From assembly GCA_937928045.1 (NCBI GenBank), contig CALFWO010000017.1, positions 1-64,000 of the forward strand: a DNA stretch of 64,000 nucleotides, in the 5' to 3' direction. This document shows positions 8,588-16,244 of this stretch, in pieces (the stretch's first letter is position 1; each line of letters begins with the position of its first letter). The translations under genes were made by a program, and so were the position numbers. Below the pieces are notes generated by a model. The model ran no database searches, was not told the origin of the DNA, and saw nothing but the letters and a program-made list of their open reading frames with translations. This DNA is from an uncultured Saprospiraceae bacterium (lineage in GTDB: Bacteria > Bacteroidota > Bacteroidia > Chitinophagales > Saprospiraceae).

Positions 8588-8703
8588 GCTGATACGGTTT
8601 ATTGTATACAATGATTTGTTTATTAGTTGTTCGATAGATATGAACGAAATAAATATAGTTTTGTGCCTTTTTAGCACATATTTATGATTCTTTAACGAAA
8701 AAA

Positions 8704-9717
8704 ATGACAAAGCTAATCTTTAGAACCTTATTTCCGGTAATTCTCGCAATTTTACTCTTTTCCTGTACAAAAGACGAAGTTAAGAATATTCCAAAAGTAT
8801 CAACGGAAGGTATTTCTTTGGATATCAGGCACTTTGAGCAAGGACTATTGGCTATGGATACTACGAATATTGAACAAGGAATAGCCAAATTGGCTGCTGA
8901 TTATCCCTTGTTTTTCAATGGAATTTATCTGCCTAGAATTCTGCCTGTTCTTCAAGATCCCAAAGTATTTAGTCAGTTTGTAAAAGCGCCTTCTGTTAGA
9001 AGTCTTCTTGACTCTTGCAGCATGATTACATCCAATTTTTCCAAAGAAAGGGAAGGATTTAAAAAAGCTTTTGCCTTTTACAAGCATTATATGCCCAATC
9101 GCCGGATTCCGAAAATTGTTACGTTTACCTCAGAATATACCTTAGGTAACTTTACTTATGAAGATTCTTTGGTAGGTGTGGGTCTAGACTTCTTTTTGGG
9201 ACAGGGCCATTCTGGTTACAATCTAGATTTTTTCCCTAATTACATTCAACGAACAATGGAAAGGGAATATATCGTATCAAAAACGATAAAAACCCTTGCG
9301 AATGACTTGGTTGGTCCACCAGCAGGAAGTAAGTTAATTGACTTTATGGTCACAAATGGAAAAGTGCTCTACATTCTAGATCATTTGTTGCCAAGAGAAC
9401 AGGATAGTATAAAACTAGAATATACTCAAGAACAAGTAGCATGGTGCAATAATAATGAAAAGTCTATTTGGGCTTTTTTATTGGACGAAGAGCTGCTTTA
9501 CAGTACTAAGCAAAAGGAATTTAAGAAATACATCGATCACAGTCCGAATTCACCTGGAATGCCTGAAATGGCTCCGGGAAGAACCGCAAACTATATAGGA
9601 TGGAAAATTATAGAGGCTTATATGAATAGATTTCCTACAACCAGCTTTGAAGAATTGCTTAATCTAAAGGATGCACAGGCTATATTAACCAAGTCAAAAT
9701 ACAAACCCAAACGATAG
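8704..9717 (+). CDS. gldB: Gliding motility lipoprotein GldB
   Basis: A 337-residue lipoprotein with signal peptide and lipobox LLFSC (Cys21). The opening after the lipobox (ISLDIRHFEQGLLAMDTTNIEQG) and the C-terminal PGRTANYIGWKIIEAYM segment are characteristic of GldB, an essential gliding lipoprotein that works with the T9SS-linked gliding machinery at the cell envelope. The usual partner gldC is not the next gene; instead a 2-oxoglutarate oxygenase gene and tatA follow. Cells of related Saprospiria keep gldB even when visible gliding is absent, so motility is inferred, not proven. Confidence 0.8.
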   Translation: MTKLIFRTLFPVILAILLFSCTKDEVKNIPKVSTEGISLDIRHFEQGLLAMDTTNIEQGIAKLAADYPLFFNGIYLPRILPVLQDPKVFSQFVKAPSVRSLLDSCSMITSNFSKEREGFKKAFAFYKHYMPNRRIPKIVTFTSEYTLGNFTYEDSLVGVGLDFFLGQGHSGYNLDFFPNYIQRTMEREYIVSKTIKTLANDLVGPPAGSKLIDFMVTNGKVLYILDHLLPREQDSIKLEYTQEQVAWCNNNEKSIWAFLLDEELLYSTKQKEFKKYIDHSPNSPGMPEMAPGRTANYIGWKIIEAYMNRFPTTSFEELLNLKDAQAILTKSKYKPKR

Positions 9718-9805
9718 GTAATCCGGACTATAGCTTTCAAAACTATACTGTTTTCTTTATATTTACTAACTTTTAATCACAGATTGTAAACACAACTATC
9801 TTAGT

Positions 9806-10759
9806 ATGTCAACAAGAGTAATTCCATTGGTAGACCTTTCAAAATTTGTTCAAGGGAACGAAACTGAAAGAGCGGCATTTGTAGAAAAATTAGGAAAAGC
9901 ATTCCACGAGATAGGATTCGTTGGTGTTATCAATCATGGGATACCTAAGTCTTTGATCGAAGAATTTTATAATACCTCAAAGTCATTTTTTGGACTTCCT
10001 GTAGATGTTAAAAGAAACTACGAGGTACCGGGATTAGCAGGCCAAAGAGGATATACTTCGTTTGGAAAGGAGCATGCTAAGCAATCTGAGGTTGCGGATT
10101 TGAAAGAGTTTTTTCAAATAGGTCAGACCGTATTGGATGGTGATCAAATCAAAAGTCAGTATCCTGATAATGTAATGGTTAAAGAAGAACCTAGATTTGG
10201 GGAAAGTGGAAACGAGCTGTATGCTGCTTTTGAAAAAGCTGGAGGTGCCTTATTGAAAGCCATTGCTATATACCTTGACTTAGGGGAAGATTATTTTGAC
10301 AGCAAAATCCATAATGGTAATTCTATTCTAAGAGCGATTCATTATCCACCTATTTCTAAGGAGCCAGATTCTGCTATTCGTGCAGAACAACATGAGGATA
10401 TCAACTTGATTACATTGCTGGTTGGGGCTTCAGCAGGAGGATTGCAGTTGTTGAATATGGAAAATGAGTGGCTAGATATTCAACCTGAAGATGACGAAAT
10501 CGTCATTAATGTAGGAGATATGCTACAAAGATTGACTAATAACTATTTGAAGTCAACGACGCATAGGGTAGTAAATCCGCCGCGTGAAATGTGGCATTTG
10601 CCTAGATTATCCATTCCGTTTTTTCTGCATCCAAGAAGTAGTATGGACTTGACTTGCCTTGAAAAGTGTGTTACTACCGAGACTCCGTTGGCCTATGAGC
10701 CTATTACAGCGGGTGAATATTTAGATGAGCGTCTAAGAGAAATTGGACTGAAGAAATAA
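9806..10759 (+). CDS. Isopenicillin-N-synthase-like 2-oxoglutarate/Fe(II) oxygenase
   Basis: A 317-residue non-haem iron oxygenase of the IPNS/plant dioxygenase type. The N-terminal DIOX_N segment (IPLVDLSKF, then FHEIGFVGVINHGIP) is followed by the jelly-roll core with iron ligands His196, Asp198 (QHEDIN) and His253 (TTHRVV). The 2-oxoglutarate-binding Arg-x-Ser is at 267-269 (RLS). The family oxidises small molecules; the substrate here is unknown. It lies between gldB and tatA, all on the plus strand, spaced by about 90 bases, so cotranscription is possible but not obvious. Confidence 0.85.
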   Translation: MSTRVIPLVDLSKFVQGNETERAAFVEKLGKAFHEIGFVGVINHGIPKSLIEEFYNTSKSFFGLPVDVKRNYEVPGLAGQRGYTSFGKEHAKQSEVADLKEFFQIGQTVLDGDQIKSQYPDNVMVKEEPRFGESGNELYAAFEKAGGALLKAIAIYLDLGEDYFDSKIHNGNSILRAIHYPPISKEPDSAIRAEQHEDINLITLLVGASAGGLQLLNMENEWLDIQPEDDEIVINVGDMLQRLTNNYLKSTTHRVVNPPREMWHLPRLSIPFFLHPRSSMDLTCLEKCVTTETPLAYEPITAGEYLDERLREIGLKK

Positions 10760-10847
10760 AATATTAGTCGTCATTAAACCATTCTTTGTCTCAAATCGTC
10801 TCTAATGTGAAGTTTGAAGCTTATTTTTACAATTCAAAGTAGCAAAA

Positions 10848-11063
10848 ATGAATACAATACTTGGTTTTAGTTTTGGAGGATATGAAGTAATTATCGTTTT
10901 ATTCGTGATTCTTCTATTGTTTGGAGGGAAAAAAATTCCTGAATTAATGCGTGGATTGGGCAAAGGAATCAAAGAGTTCAATAATGCCAAAGCAACAATA
11001 GAGTCTGAAATCAAGGAGGGAATTAAAGAAGCAGACAAGAAAAATATCGATGGGGCTAAATAA
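10848..11063 (+). CDS. tatA: Sec-independent translocase protein TatA
   Basis: A 71-residue TatA/TatE subunit of the twin-arginine translocase, which forms the pore-like oligomer for folded proteins in the inner membrane. One transmembrane span ([22 protein letters not shown]) is followed by the conserved FGGKKIPEL hinge, an amphipathic helix (LGKGIKEF) and a short charged tail. tatC is not in the window. An intrinsic terminator follows directly. Confidence 0.93.
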   Translation: MNTILGFSFGGYEVIIVLFVILLLFGGKKIPELMRGLGKGIKEFNNAKATIESEIKEGIKEADKKNIDGAK

Positions 11064-11086
11064 TTGATTCGATATTGAATTCATTT

Positions 11087-11122
11087 AAAAGGGCAGATAT
11101 TCCATAGAGTATCTGCCCTTTT
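11087..11122 (+). terminator. tatA terminator
   Basis: AAAAGGGCAGATA and its complement TATCTGCCCTTTT form a 13-pair stem around a 10-base loop, followed by further T residues, 23 bases after the tatA stop. Confidence 0.85.
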
Positions 11123-11170
11123 TATTTAACTTGACAGCACTGATCGTGTTAGATGTTATTACAAATAGGT

Positions 11171-14107
11171 ATGAATAAACGGATTCTGGCAGGAATTATA
11201 TCCTTGTTATTTATTCTTGGTTGCCAAGAATCGAAAAAAGCCGATGTTGCAGAAAATTTTCTAGACAGCGAAATGGCTCAAACATTTCTCGACTCGTTGT
11301 CTTTTGAAGTTGTTCATCCAGATGTGATAGTCGCAGATAGCCTATTACGAACTGCCATTCAAAGTGAAGGTTTTTCAATTCTCGATTCTTTGGCTCAAAT
11401 TGAAATCGGAGATCCATACTTGGAATTTTATATCAACTGTCAAAATGTAAGGAATGATCTTCGGGAGATGTCCAACTATTCTGCAGACTCCTTATTCAAA
11501 CTTCGAACTAAAGAATTAGATGAACTTAAAAGAAAACCACTTTGCTTACAATTACAAATGGCTTTTCTGAGTCAGAGTTTATCCAACTACGGAGTAGATG
11601 GATTTAATTTTGAATTTCCAACCAAAATATTATTGTCAGGAATAGAGGATGTTGAAATGAGCCAAACTACCAAAGTGGTCTTATATTCTCTTTTTGAGCA
11701 GAATGGAAATTTTAGTCTTTTTCAAAATTTTGATCCTTATCGAGCTAGAGATTTTTATGGAAGCCAAGATGATTTAATAAGGAAGGGATTTGTGGCCTCA
11801 TCTATGGAGCAGGGGAGGCTTTACTATTATTTAGGGGAAGTATTTAGACAATTGAGTGATTTTGAATTGGCTGTTGATTACGCCAACCAAAGTATTCAAT
11901 CACTAAAGAAAACAGAAGATTACAATTTTTTGGCATTTTCAATGTCTCAAAAGTTGAACAACTTAGCAATTTTAGGTAAAGTGGAACAAGCGGAAATAAT
12001 GTTTAATGATCTCCGTAATTTTTCAGATCATCACAATATCAGTCAACCAAGCCGATTTATGTTTTTGAGGAATTATATTGGTGCATTAAACTACTCCAAA
12101 TCCATAGCCCAAACAGAGCTTCTAATTCCAATTCTTGAAAATGAAACGGACCCAAAGGATACTTTTCAAATTTCAGAATTGTATGAACATAAGTCTTGGA
12201 TAGCACTGGAGCATAAAAAATTTGAAGAAGCTATTAGTTATTACAAGTATGCCATTGATATTTATGAGCAATATAGCGAACGAGAGTTATCTCACGTCGG
12301 AAAATATTATTCAAACTTAGGATCAATATACTTTGAAAATGGGCAGGTTGATTCATCGCTCATTGTGAATCACAAGGGAATGCAAATTGAAAGTGGATCT
12401 AACTTTAATATTGGAATATTTCCTGGAAAAGAAACGCTTGATCGGTTAAACGCGGAATTTTTTAATGTAATAAATTTTGCAGTTGCATTGCAAAATTCAG
12501 ATTATCCAACAGGTTCAAGAATAGATAATATTGAGTTAGCGGAACAGTACTATCAATATTTAATTGATTTCTTCGATGAAAAAATTTCTAAGAAAGAAGG
12601 TCGAGCGATGTTGCGTGATTTATCCGATTTTCATGATGTTTTTGGAAAGGTCATTGGTTGCAAGATGGTTTCTGCTGATGGATTTCTAGCTCAAGGCAAT
12701 GAAATTTTTTCTTTAATGGAAAAAAGTAAAGCCTTATTACTTCAGTCCTCTGTTGATGTTAGAGCATTAGCAGATCAAATCGGAATACCAGATGAGATGT
12801 TTGAAGAGCTTTTGTATTTTGAAGAGGAGATTGCGGATATTGAAACAGATGTAGATGTAGAATTTGAATCAGATTCTATTAAGTTGAGTTACTTGAATTT
12901 ATTGAATGGAAAAAATGAGTTGCTTGATCGAATAGAAATATTGTATCCATCTTTTATTGAAAGAACAAAGTTGAGTAAAAATATTTTATTGGAAGATGTC
13001 CAAAAAAATATCAATTCGAATGAAGTCTTAATTCAATATCATTGGACCGACAAGGAAATTTATATCATAGCCATAGCGCAAGATGATGTTCAGTTTAGAC
13101 AAGTTAAAGATGTGAGTGAATTAACTAATCGTCTTACAAAAGTCCTTACGCAAGTTCAAATGGCGCCTTCAGAGGACATCGAATCAGAGGCGAAAGAATT
13201 TTTGATGAATTCAAAATGGTTAGATAGTGTATTGATCTCAGGATTGTATAATGATAAGATGGTTGATCATTTAATAATTATTCCTGATGGAGCATTAGGT
13301 AAACTACCTTTCGAAATTTTGACTTCAAAAATTCCTAAACAAGATTTTACATTTTTTGATATTGAATATTTAATCAGAAGGAATAGCATAAGCTATGGGT
13401 TCTCCTCCTCTCTTTTTTTTCAACAGAGAGAATTGGATAGAAGCAAGCGAAATCCAGAAATAAAACTTTTTGCCTATTCAGATCAAGCTGAAATCAGTAA
13501 CTCAGCTTTGGAAGATGGTTGGGGTGAATTGCCATCTAGTGGAAGAGCAGTAGATGATATTCAACGAGTATTATCTTCTTATAAAGTGGATAAATGGAAA
13601 GGAAAGAATTGTACAAAAAATAATTTCATTGAGGCCAGTAAAACTGGGGATATAATCCATTTAGCATTGCATGGTCAATCTGATCCTAGAAATAGATGGG
13701 GGAATAAATTAATTTTTAAAGGAGACAGTAACATGATTAAGGTCGACAAACTAGTTTATGGTTATGAACTGCGAGGTATGAAAATGAACAATAGTTTAGT
13801 ATTTATAAGCGCCTGTGAGTCAGGAAAGGGAAAAATTGAATCTGGAGAAGGAGTATATAGTCTAGGGAGAAATTTCGCCGGCGCGGGTGTACCCGCAGTT
13901 GTAATGGGACTTTGGAACTTAAACGATGATGTATCATCAAAGTTAGTAGTAGACTTTTATTCTAAATTAAAAACTGGAGCTGTACCAGCAACAGCATTGC
14001 AATTTGCTAAAAATAAATTTTTAATGAGTGCGGATGATCGATTAGCTCATCCATATTATTGGGCGCCAACGGTGGCGATTGGTGGTGGGCCTTCTCCTTT
14101 TAAGTGA
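11171..14107 (+). CDS. Exported CHAT-domain (caspase-like) TPR lipoprotein
   Basis: A 978-residue lipoprotein (start at ATG 11171; lipobox FILGC, Cys18). A long helical middle region includes TPR-like repeats, for example ALEHKKFEEAISYYKYAI and YSNLGSIYFENG. The C-terminal CHAT domain is a caspase-HetF-type cysteine peptidase fold with a His/Cys dyad: His834 in LALHGQSD and Cys882 in SACESGKG, followed by GVYSLGRNFAGAGVPAVVMG. CHAT proteins are usually proteases triggered by partner proteins. Here the protein should sit on the periplasmic or outer-membrane side, not the cytosol. The frame also opens 18 bases earlier (11153), before the signal peptide. The next locus, convergent, is an ECF sigma / TPR anti-sigma pair. 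Substrate unknown. Confidence 0.85.
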   Translation: MNKRILAGIISLLFILGCQESKKADVAENFLDSEMAQTFLDSLSFEVVHPDVIVADSLLRTAIQSEGFSILDSLAQIEIGDPYLEFYINCQNVRNDLREMSNYSADSLFKLRTKELDELKRKPLCLQLQMAFLSQSLSNYGVDGFNFEFPTKILLSGIEDVEMSQTTKVVLYSLFEQNGNFSLFQNFDPYRARDFYGSQDDLIRKGFVASSMEQGRLYYYLGEVFRQLSDFELAVDYANQSIQSLKKTEDYNFLAFSMSQKLNNLAILGKVEQAEIMFNDLRNFSDHHNISQPSRFMFLRNYIGALNYSKSIAQTELLIPILENETDPKDTFQISELYEHKSWIALEHKKFEEAISYYKYAIDIYEQYSERELSHVGKYYSNLGSIYFENGQVDSSLIVNHKGMQIESGSNFNIGIFPGKETLDRLNAEFFNVINFAVALQNSDYPTGSRIDNIELAEQYYQYLIDFFDEKISKKEGRAMLRDLSDFHDVFGKVIGCKMVSADGFLAQGNEIFSLMEKSKALLLQSSVDVRALADQIGIPDEMFEELLYFEEEIADIETDVDVEFESDSIKLSYLNLLNGKNELLDRIEILYPSFIERTKLSKNILLEDVQKNINSNEVLIQYHWTDKEIYIIAIAQDDVQFRQVKDVSELTNRLTKVLTQVQMAPSEDIESEAKEFLMNSKWLDSVLISGLYNDKMVDHLIIIPDGALGKLPFEILTSKIPKQDFTFFDIEYLIRRNSISYGFSSSLFFQQRELDRSKRNPEIKLFAYSDQAEISNSALEDGWGELPSSGRAVDDIQRVLSSYKVDKWKGKNCTKNNFIEASKTGDIIHLALHGQSDPRNRWGNKLIFKGDSNMIKVDKLVYGYELRGMKMNNSLVFISACESGKGKIESGEGVYSLGRNFAGAGVPAVVMGLWNLNDDVSSKLVVDFYSKLKTGAVPATALQFAKNKFLMSADDRLAHPYYWAPTVAIGGGPSPFK

Positions 14108-14136
14108 TCAGGAGAAACACTTCTATTTCTCCTGAT
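14107..14136. terminator. Bidirectional terminator between convergent genes
   Basis: ATCAGGAGAAA and TTTCTCCTGAT pair perfectly over 11 bases around an 8-base loop. The hairpin lies between the CHAT gene stop and the convergent 153-residue gene, with T-rich sequence on the plus side (ACTATTTTT). Confidence 0.75.
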
Positions 14137-14145
14137 TTACTATTT

Positions 14146-14607
14146 TTAAACAGCAGTTACATCTGTAGCAATCAATAGACCAGTAGCAGAATCCACTATT
14201 CCAGAATTTTTGAATGTTACTTCCTTTCCAACTGGAAACCAAGTAGTCCCATAATCTATGAAATCATATCCATCATCTGAAAGGATTGTTCTCGATTGAG
14301 TAGAAGGATTTACCGAAGTAATATGCCCTTTTTTCTTGCCTGACCCTTTGGCCATTTTGACATTTTTCACTTTTACTCCGGACACTTTACTTACATTAAC
14401 AACCATGTCAAGGTTGAGTCCGTCGCAATGTTGCTTTACGAGTGTTCCAGTAATTGTTGAACCGTTCTGCGTGTTTTTAGGAAGACCACTAGTTAAAAAC
14501 CTAAGAGTGACATTCTTTTTGTCAATTTTTGTTTTAAGGACACCAAATTCGTTGCCTTGAATGTTTTTTACTAATACAGTTCCTTTGACTTTTTTTAGAG
14601 TCGCCAT
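14146..14607 (-). CDS. Conserved-looking protein of unknown function, possible OB-type folds
   Basis: A 153-residue soluble protein without signal peptide or membrane segment. It is rich in Lys, Val and Thr and appears to be two similar-sized beta domains joined by a lysine-rich linker (KMAKGSGKKKGHI, about 84-96). The second half (GHITSVNPSTQ, ILSDDGYDFIDYG, FPVGKEVTF, LLIATDVTAV) has the spacing of a cold-shock/OB fold, but without clear RNP motifs. I do not recognise the family. It follows the sigma and anti-sigma genes on the same strand, separated by a small hairpin, and converges on the CHAT gene. Confidence 0.5.
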   Translation of the reverse strand: MATLKKVKGTVLVKNIQGNEFGVLKTKIDKKNVTLRFLTSGLPKNTQNGSTITGTLVKQHCDGLNLDMVVNVSKVSGVKVKNVKMAKGSGKKKGHITSVNPSTQSRTILSDDGYDFIDYGTTWFPVGKEVTFKNSGIVDSATGLLIATDVTAV

Positions 14608-14650
14608 CGTTTAATCAATTTAAGGGTTTAAAAAAATAAATTAATATTGA

Positions 14651-14671
14651 GCTTAAGGAATAACCTTAAGC
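14651..14671 (-). terminator. Small hairpin between anti-sigma and 153-residue gene
   Basis: GCTTAAGG-AATAA-CCTTAAGC is a perfect 8-pair stem 33 bases past the anti-sigma stop. On the minus strand a T-rich stretch follows about 15 bases later. It could be a weak terminator or attenuator that partly uncouples the downstream gene. Confidence 0.4.
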
Positions 14672-14703
14672 GCCTGGAATTCAATCAATGGTCGGAAATG
14701 TAT

Positions 14704-15417
14704 TTAGATGGTTTGTAGTAAGGAAAATGCTTTTTTACCGTAGGCTCCTTTTTGAAGTGTTAAATTTTCTAAGATGGCTTTGGCTGCAGAAGAATCATTG
14801 TTTTGTAGATGAGCTAAAGCCAAATACCATTGGGCTGCAAGCTTATATTTTTTTCCTTTGTAACTATTTAACGCAGAAATTGCCCTGTTAGGTTCATTTA
14901 ATGCAAGAAAACTGTTGCCAATAAAGAATTTAGCCGATTCGTCTTTACTTTTTTGAAATGCTGAGATAGCCTTATTATAGTCTCGATTGGAATAGAAGAT
15001 GTAACCTTTATCACTTTCTTCTCCTCTAACGGTCTCGGATGGGTAAGGAGAAAAATTGTCCGCAAATATTGAAGCAGTATCGATTTCTGAGTTAAATTCA
15101 ACCATAGTGGCAACAAAAATCAATAAAGAAATACAGGCTGCAATGGCCATATATTTTTTCCAAGGAAAAAGCAGCTGTCTTGAATCGTTAGAACCATTAA
15201 CACTATTTTCTATATCCCAAGTTGAAAATTTGTTTCTAAGTCTTCTAGATCGATTTTCTAACAGTGCTGTCGGTAAATTCTTTACGAAAGCATATTCTTT
15301 TCTTAGTTCTTCATCAGAATTCAGTCTTAACAAAAATTCTTGATTTTGCTCTTCTGATAAATTACCTAATAGGTAATTATCGATTAAAGAAAGGTTCTTG
15401 ATATGCTTTAATTCCAT
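14704..15417 (-). CDS. Probable transmembrane anti-sigma factor with TPR domain
   Basis: A 237-residue membrane protein. Its cytoplasmic N-terminus (about 1-85) begins LIDNYLLGNLSEEQNQEF, a pattern common to anti-sigma factors of Bacteroidota. One transmembrane helix follows at about 89-106 (YMAIAACISLLIFVATM). The outer part (about 125-237) has TPR-like repeats: YIFYSNRDYNKAISAFQ, KFFIGNSFLALNEPNRAI and AAQWYLALAHLQNNDSSAA. It starts two bases after the ECF sigma stop, so the two genes are almost certainly cotranscribed. It presumably holds the sigma factor until an envelope signal is sensed; the signal is unknown. Confidence 0.65.
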   Translation of the reverse strand: MELKHIKNLSLIDNYLLGNLSEEQNQEFLLRLNSDEELRKEYAFVKNLPTALLENRSRRLRNKFSTWDIENSVNGSNDSRQLLFPWKKYMAIAACISLLIFVATMVEFNSEIDTASIFADNFSPYPSETVRGEESDKGYIFYSNRDYNKAISAFQKSKDESAKFFIGNSFLALNEPNRAISALNSYKGKKYKLAAQWYLALAHLQNNDSSAAKAILENLTLQKGAYGKKAFSLLQTI

Positions 15418-15419
15418 TT

Positions 15420-15968
15420 TTAATGGCTGTTTTTTAGAACTATTTTTTTAAGACGTTGGATGCATTTATATTTTTGCGTTTTTGCTACTGAAGCCGACTT
15501 GTAATCAAATGATTTAGAAATTTCTTCCATTGACATTTCATCCAAATAAAAGGCTTCTAGTAAAGATCTACATGGGTTTCCTAGTTCTTTTAGTCCCTTC
15601 TTTAACATCTGAATCATGTGATTTTTATCTTCATCAGTAGTTTTTTCTTCCGCTGCAAATTCAATGGAAAAATTTTCTAAAGAAAGATTTTTACCTTGAT
15701 AGAGTCTTTTAAATTCTTTAGCCTTGTTTTTTCCTATTCCAAAAATGTATGTTTTTAATTGACTCCGTAACTCAATGAGTTTTCCATTTTTTACATTTTC
15801 AAAAAATGCGAGCATGGTAAGATGATATACTTCTATTGAATCCTTCGAATTCAGCCCGCTAAATTTGCCAATCCATATTAGAAATTCACTTTGGTATTGA
15901 AGGTATATCTCTTTCAAAGCGGTTTCATCCCCAGATCGAATTCTTTTTAAGCATTCCTCTTCTATCAC
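15420..15968 (-). CDS. ECF-type RNA polymerase sigma factor
   Basis: A 182-residue sigma-70 family protein beginning at a GTG. Region 2 is at about 10-85 (LKEIYLQYQSEFLIWIG, LAFFENVKNGK), and region 4 helix-turn-helix at about 125-175 (LEAFYLDEMSMEEISKSF, then VAKTQKYKCIQRLKK). This belongs to the sigma subgroup usually paired with TPR-containing membrane anti-sigma factors in Saprospiria. The partner gene follows two bases downstream. No autoregulatory promoter was identified in the AT-rich region ahead. Confidence 0.8.
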   Translation of the reverse strand: MIEEECLKRIRSGDETALKEIYLQYQSEFLIWIGKFSGLNSKDSIEVYHLTMLAFFENVKNGKLIELRSQLKTYIFGIGKNKAKEFKRLYQGKNLSLENFSIEFAAEEKTTDEDKNHMIQMLKKGLKELGNPCRSLLEAFYLDEMSMEEISKSFDYKSASVAKTQKYKCIQRLKKIVLKNSH

Positions 15969-16125
15969 GTTATTCGCATCTTTTTATGAAATGTACTTAA
16001 CAAAAGTAACCCAAAATTAAATTAAAAATAAATTTGATCTAGGTGGGTTACCTTTTTAAAGTGATTTCATTAATAGGTGAATGTAACCCCAAAAAGCTTG
16101 GCTTGCGCGCCTTAAAAAAACAAAG

Positions 16126-16144
16126 CCCACTTTTCTAAAGTGGG
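16126..16144 (-). terminator. Terminator of the arylsulfotransferase-like gene
   Basis: CCCACTTT-TCT-AAAGTGGG on the plus strand; on the minus strand the hairpin is followed by CTTTG and seven T. It lies about 100 bases past the minus-strand gene that ends at 16245. Confidence 0.65.
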
Positions 16145-16187
16145 TAAAGAAAAAGCCTGGAACACTGATCAATTCTTGATTAGGCCT

Positions 16188-16217
16188 AGGCCAGTAAGAT
16201 TCTTACTGGCCTTTTTT
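16188..16217 (+). terminator. Plus-strand terminator without an obvious gene
   Basis: AGGCCAGTAAG-ATT-CTTACTGGCCT forms an 11-pair stem followed by six T on the plus strand, the classic intrinsic form. No plus-strand gene ends here: the nearest features on both sides are minus-strand genes. It may end an unannotated small RNA from the 16.0-16.2 kb gap, or serve as an antisense block into the neighbouring gene. Confidence 0.6.
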
Positions 16218-16244
16218 ATTTATCGTGATGGTATCAAATTAAGA

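Noticed and set aside
7847-8710. Longer version of the outer-membrane barrel gene starting at 8710
   Set aside because: The extra 41 residues lie before a good signal peptide start at 8587 and would run into the divergent gldB gene.
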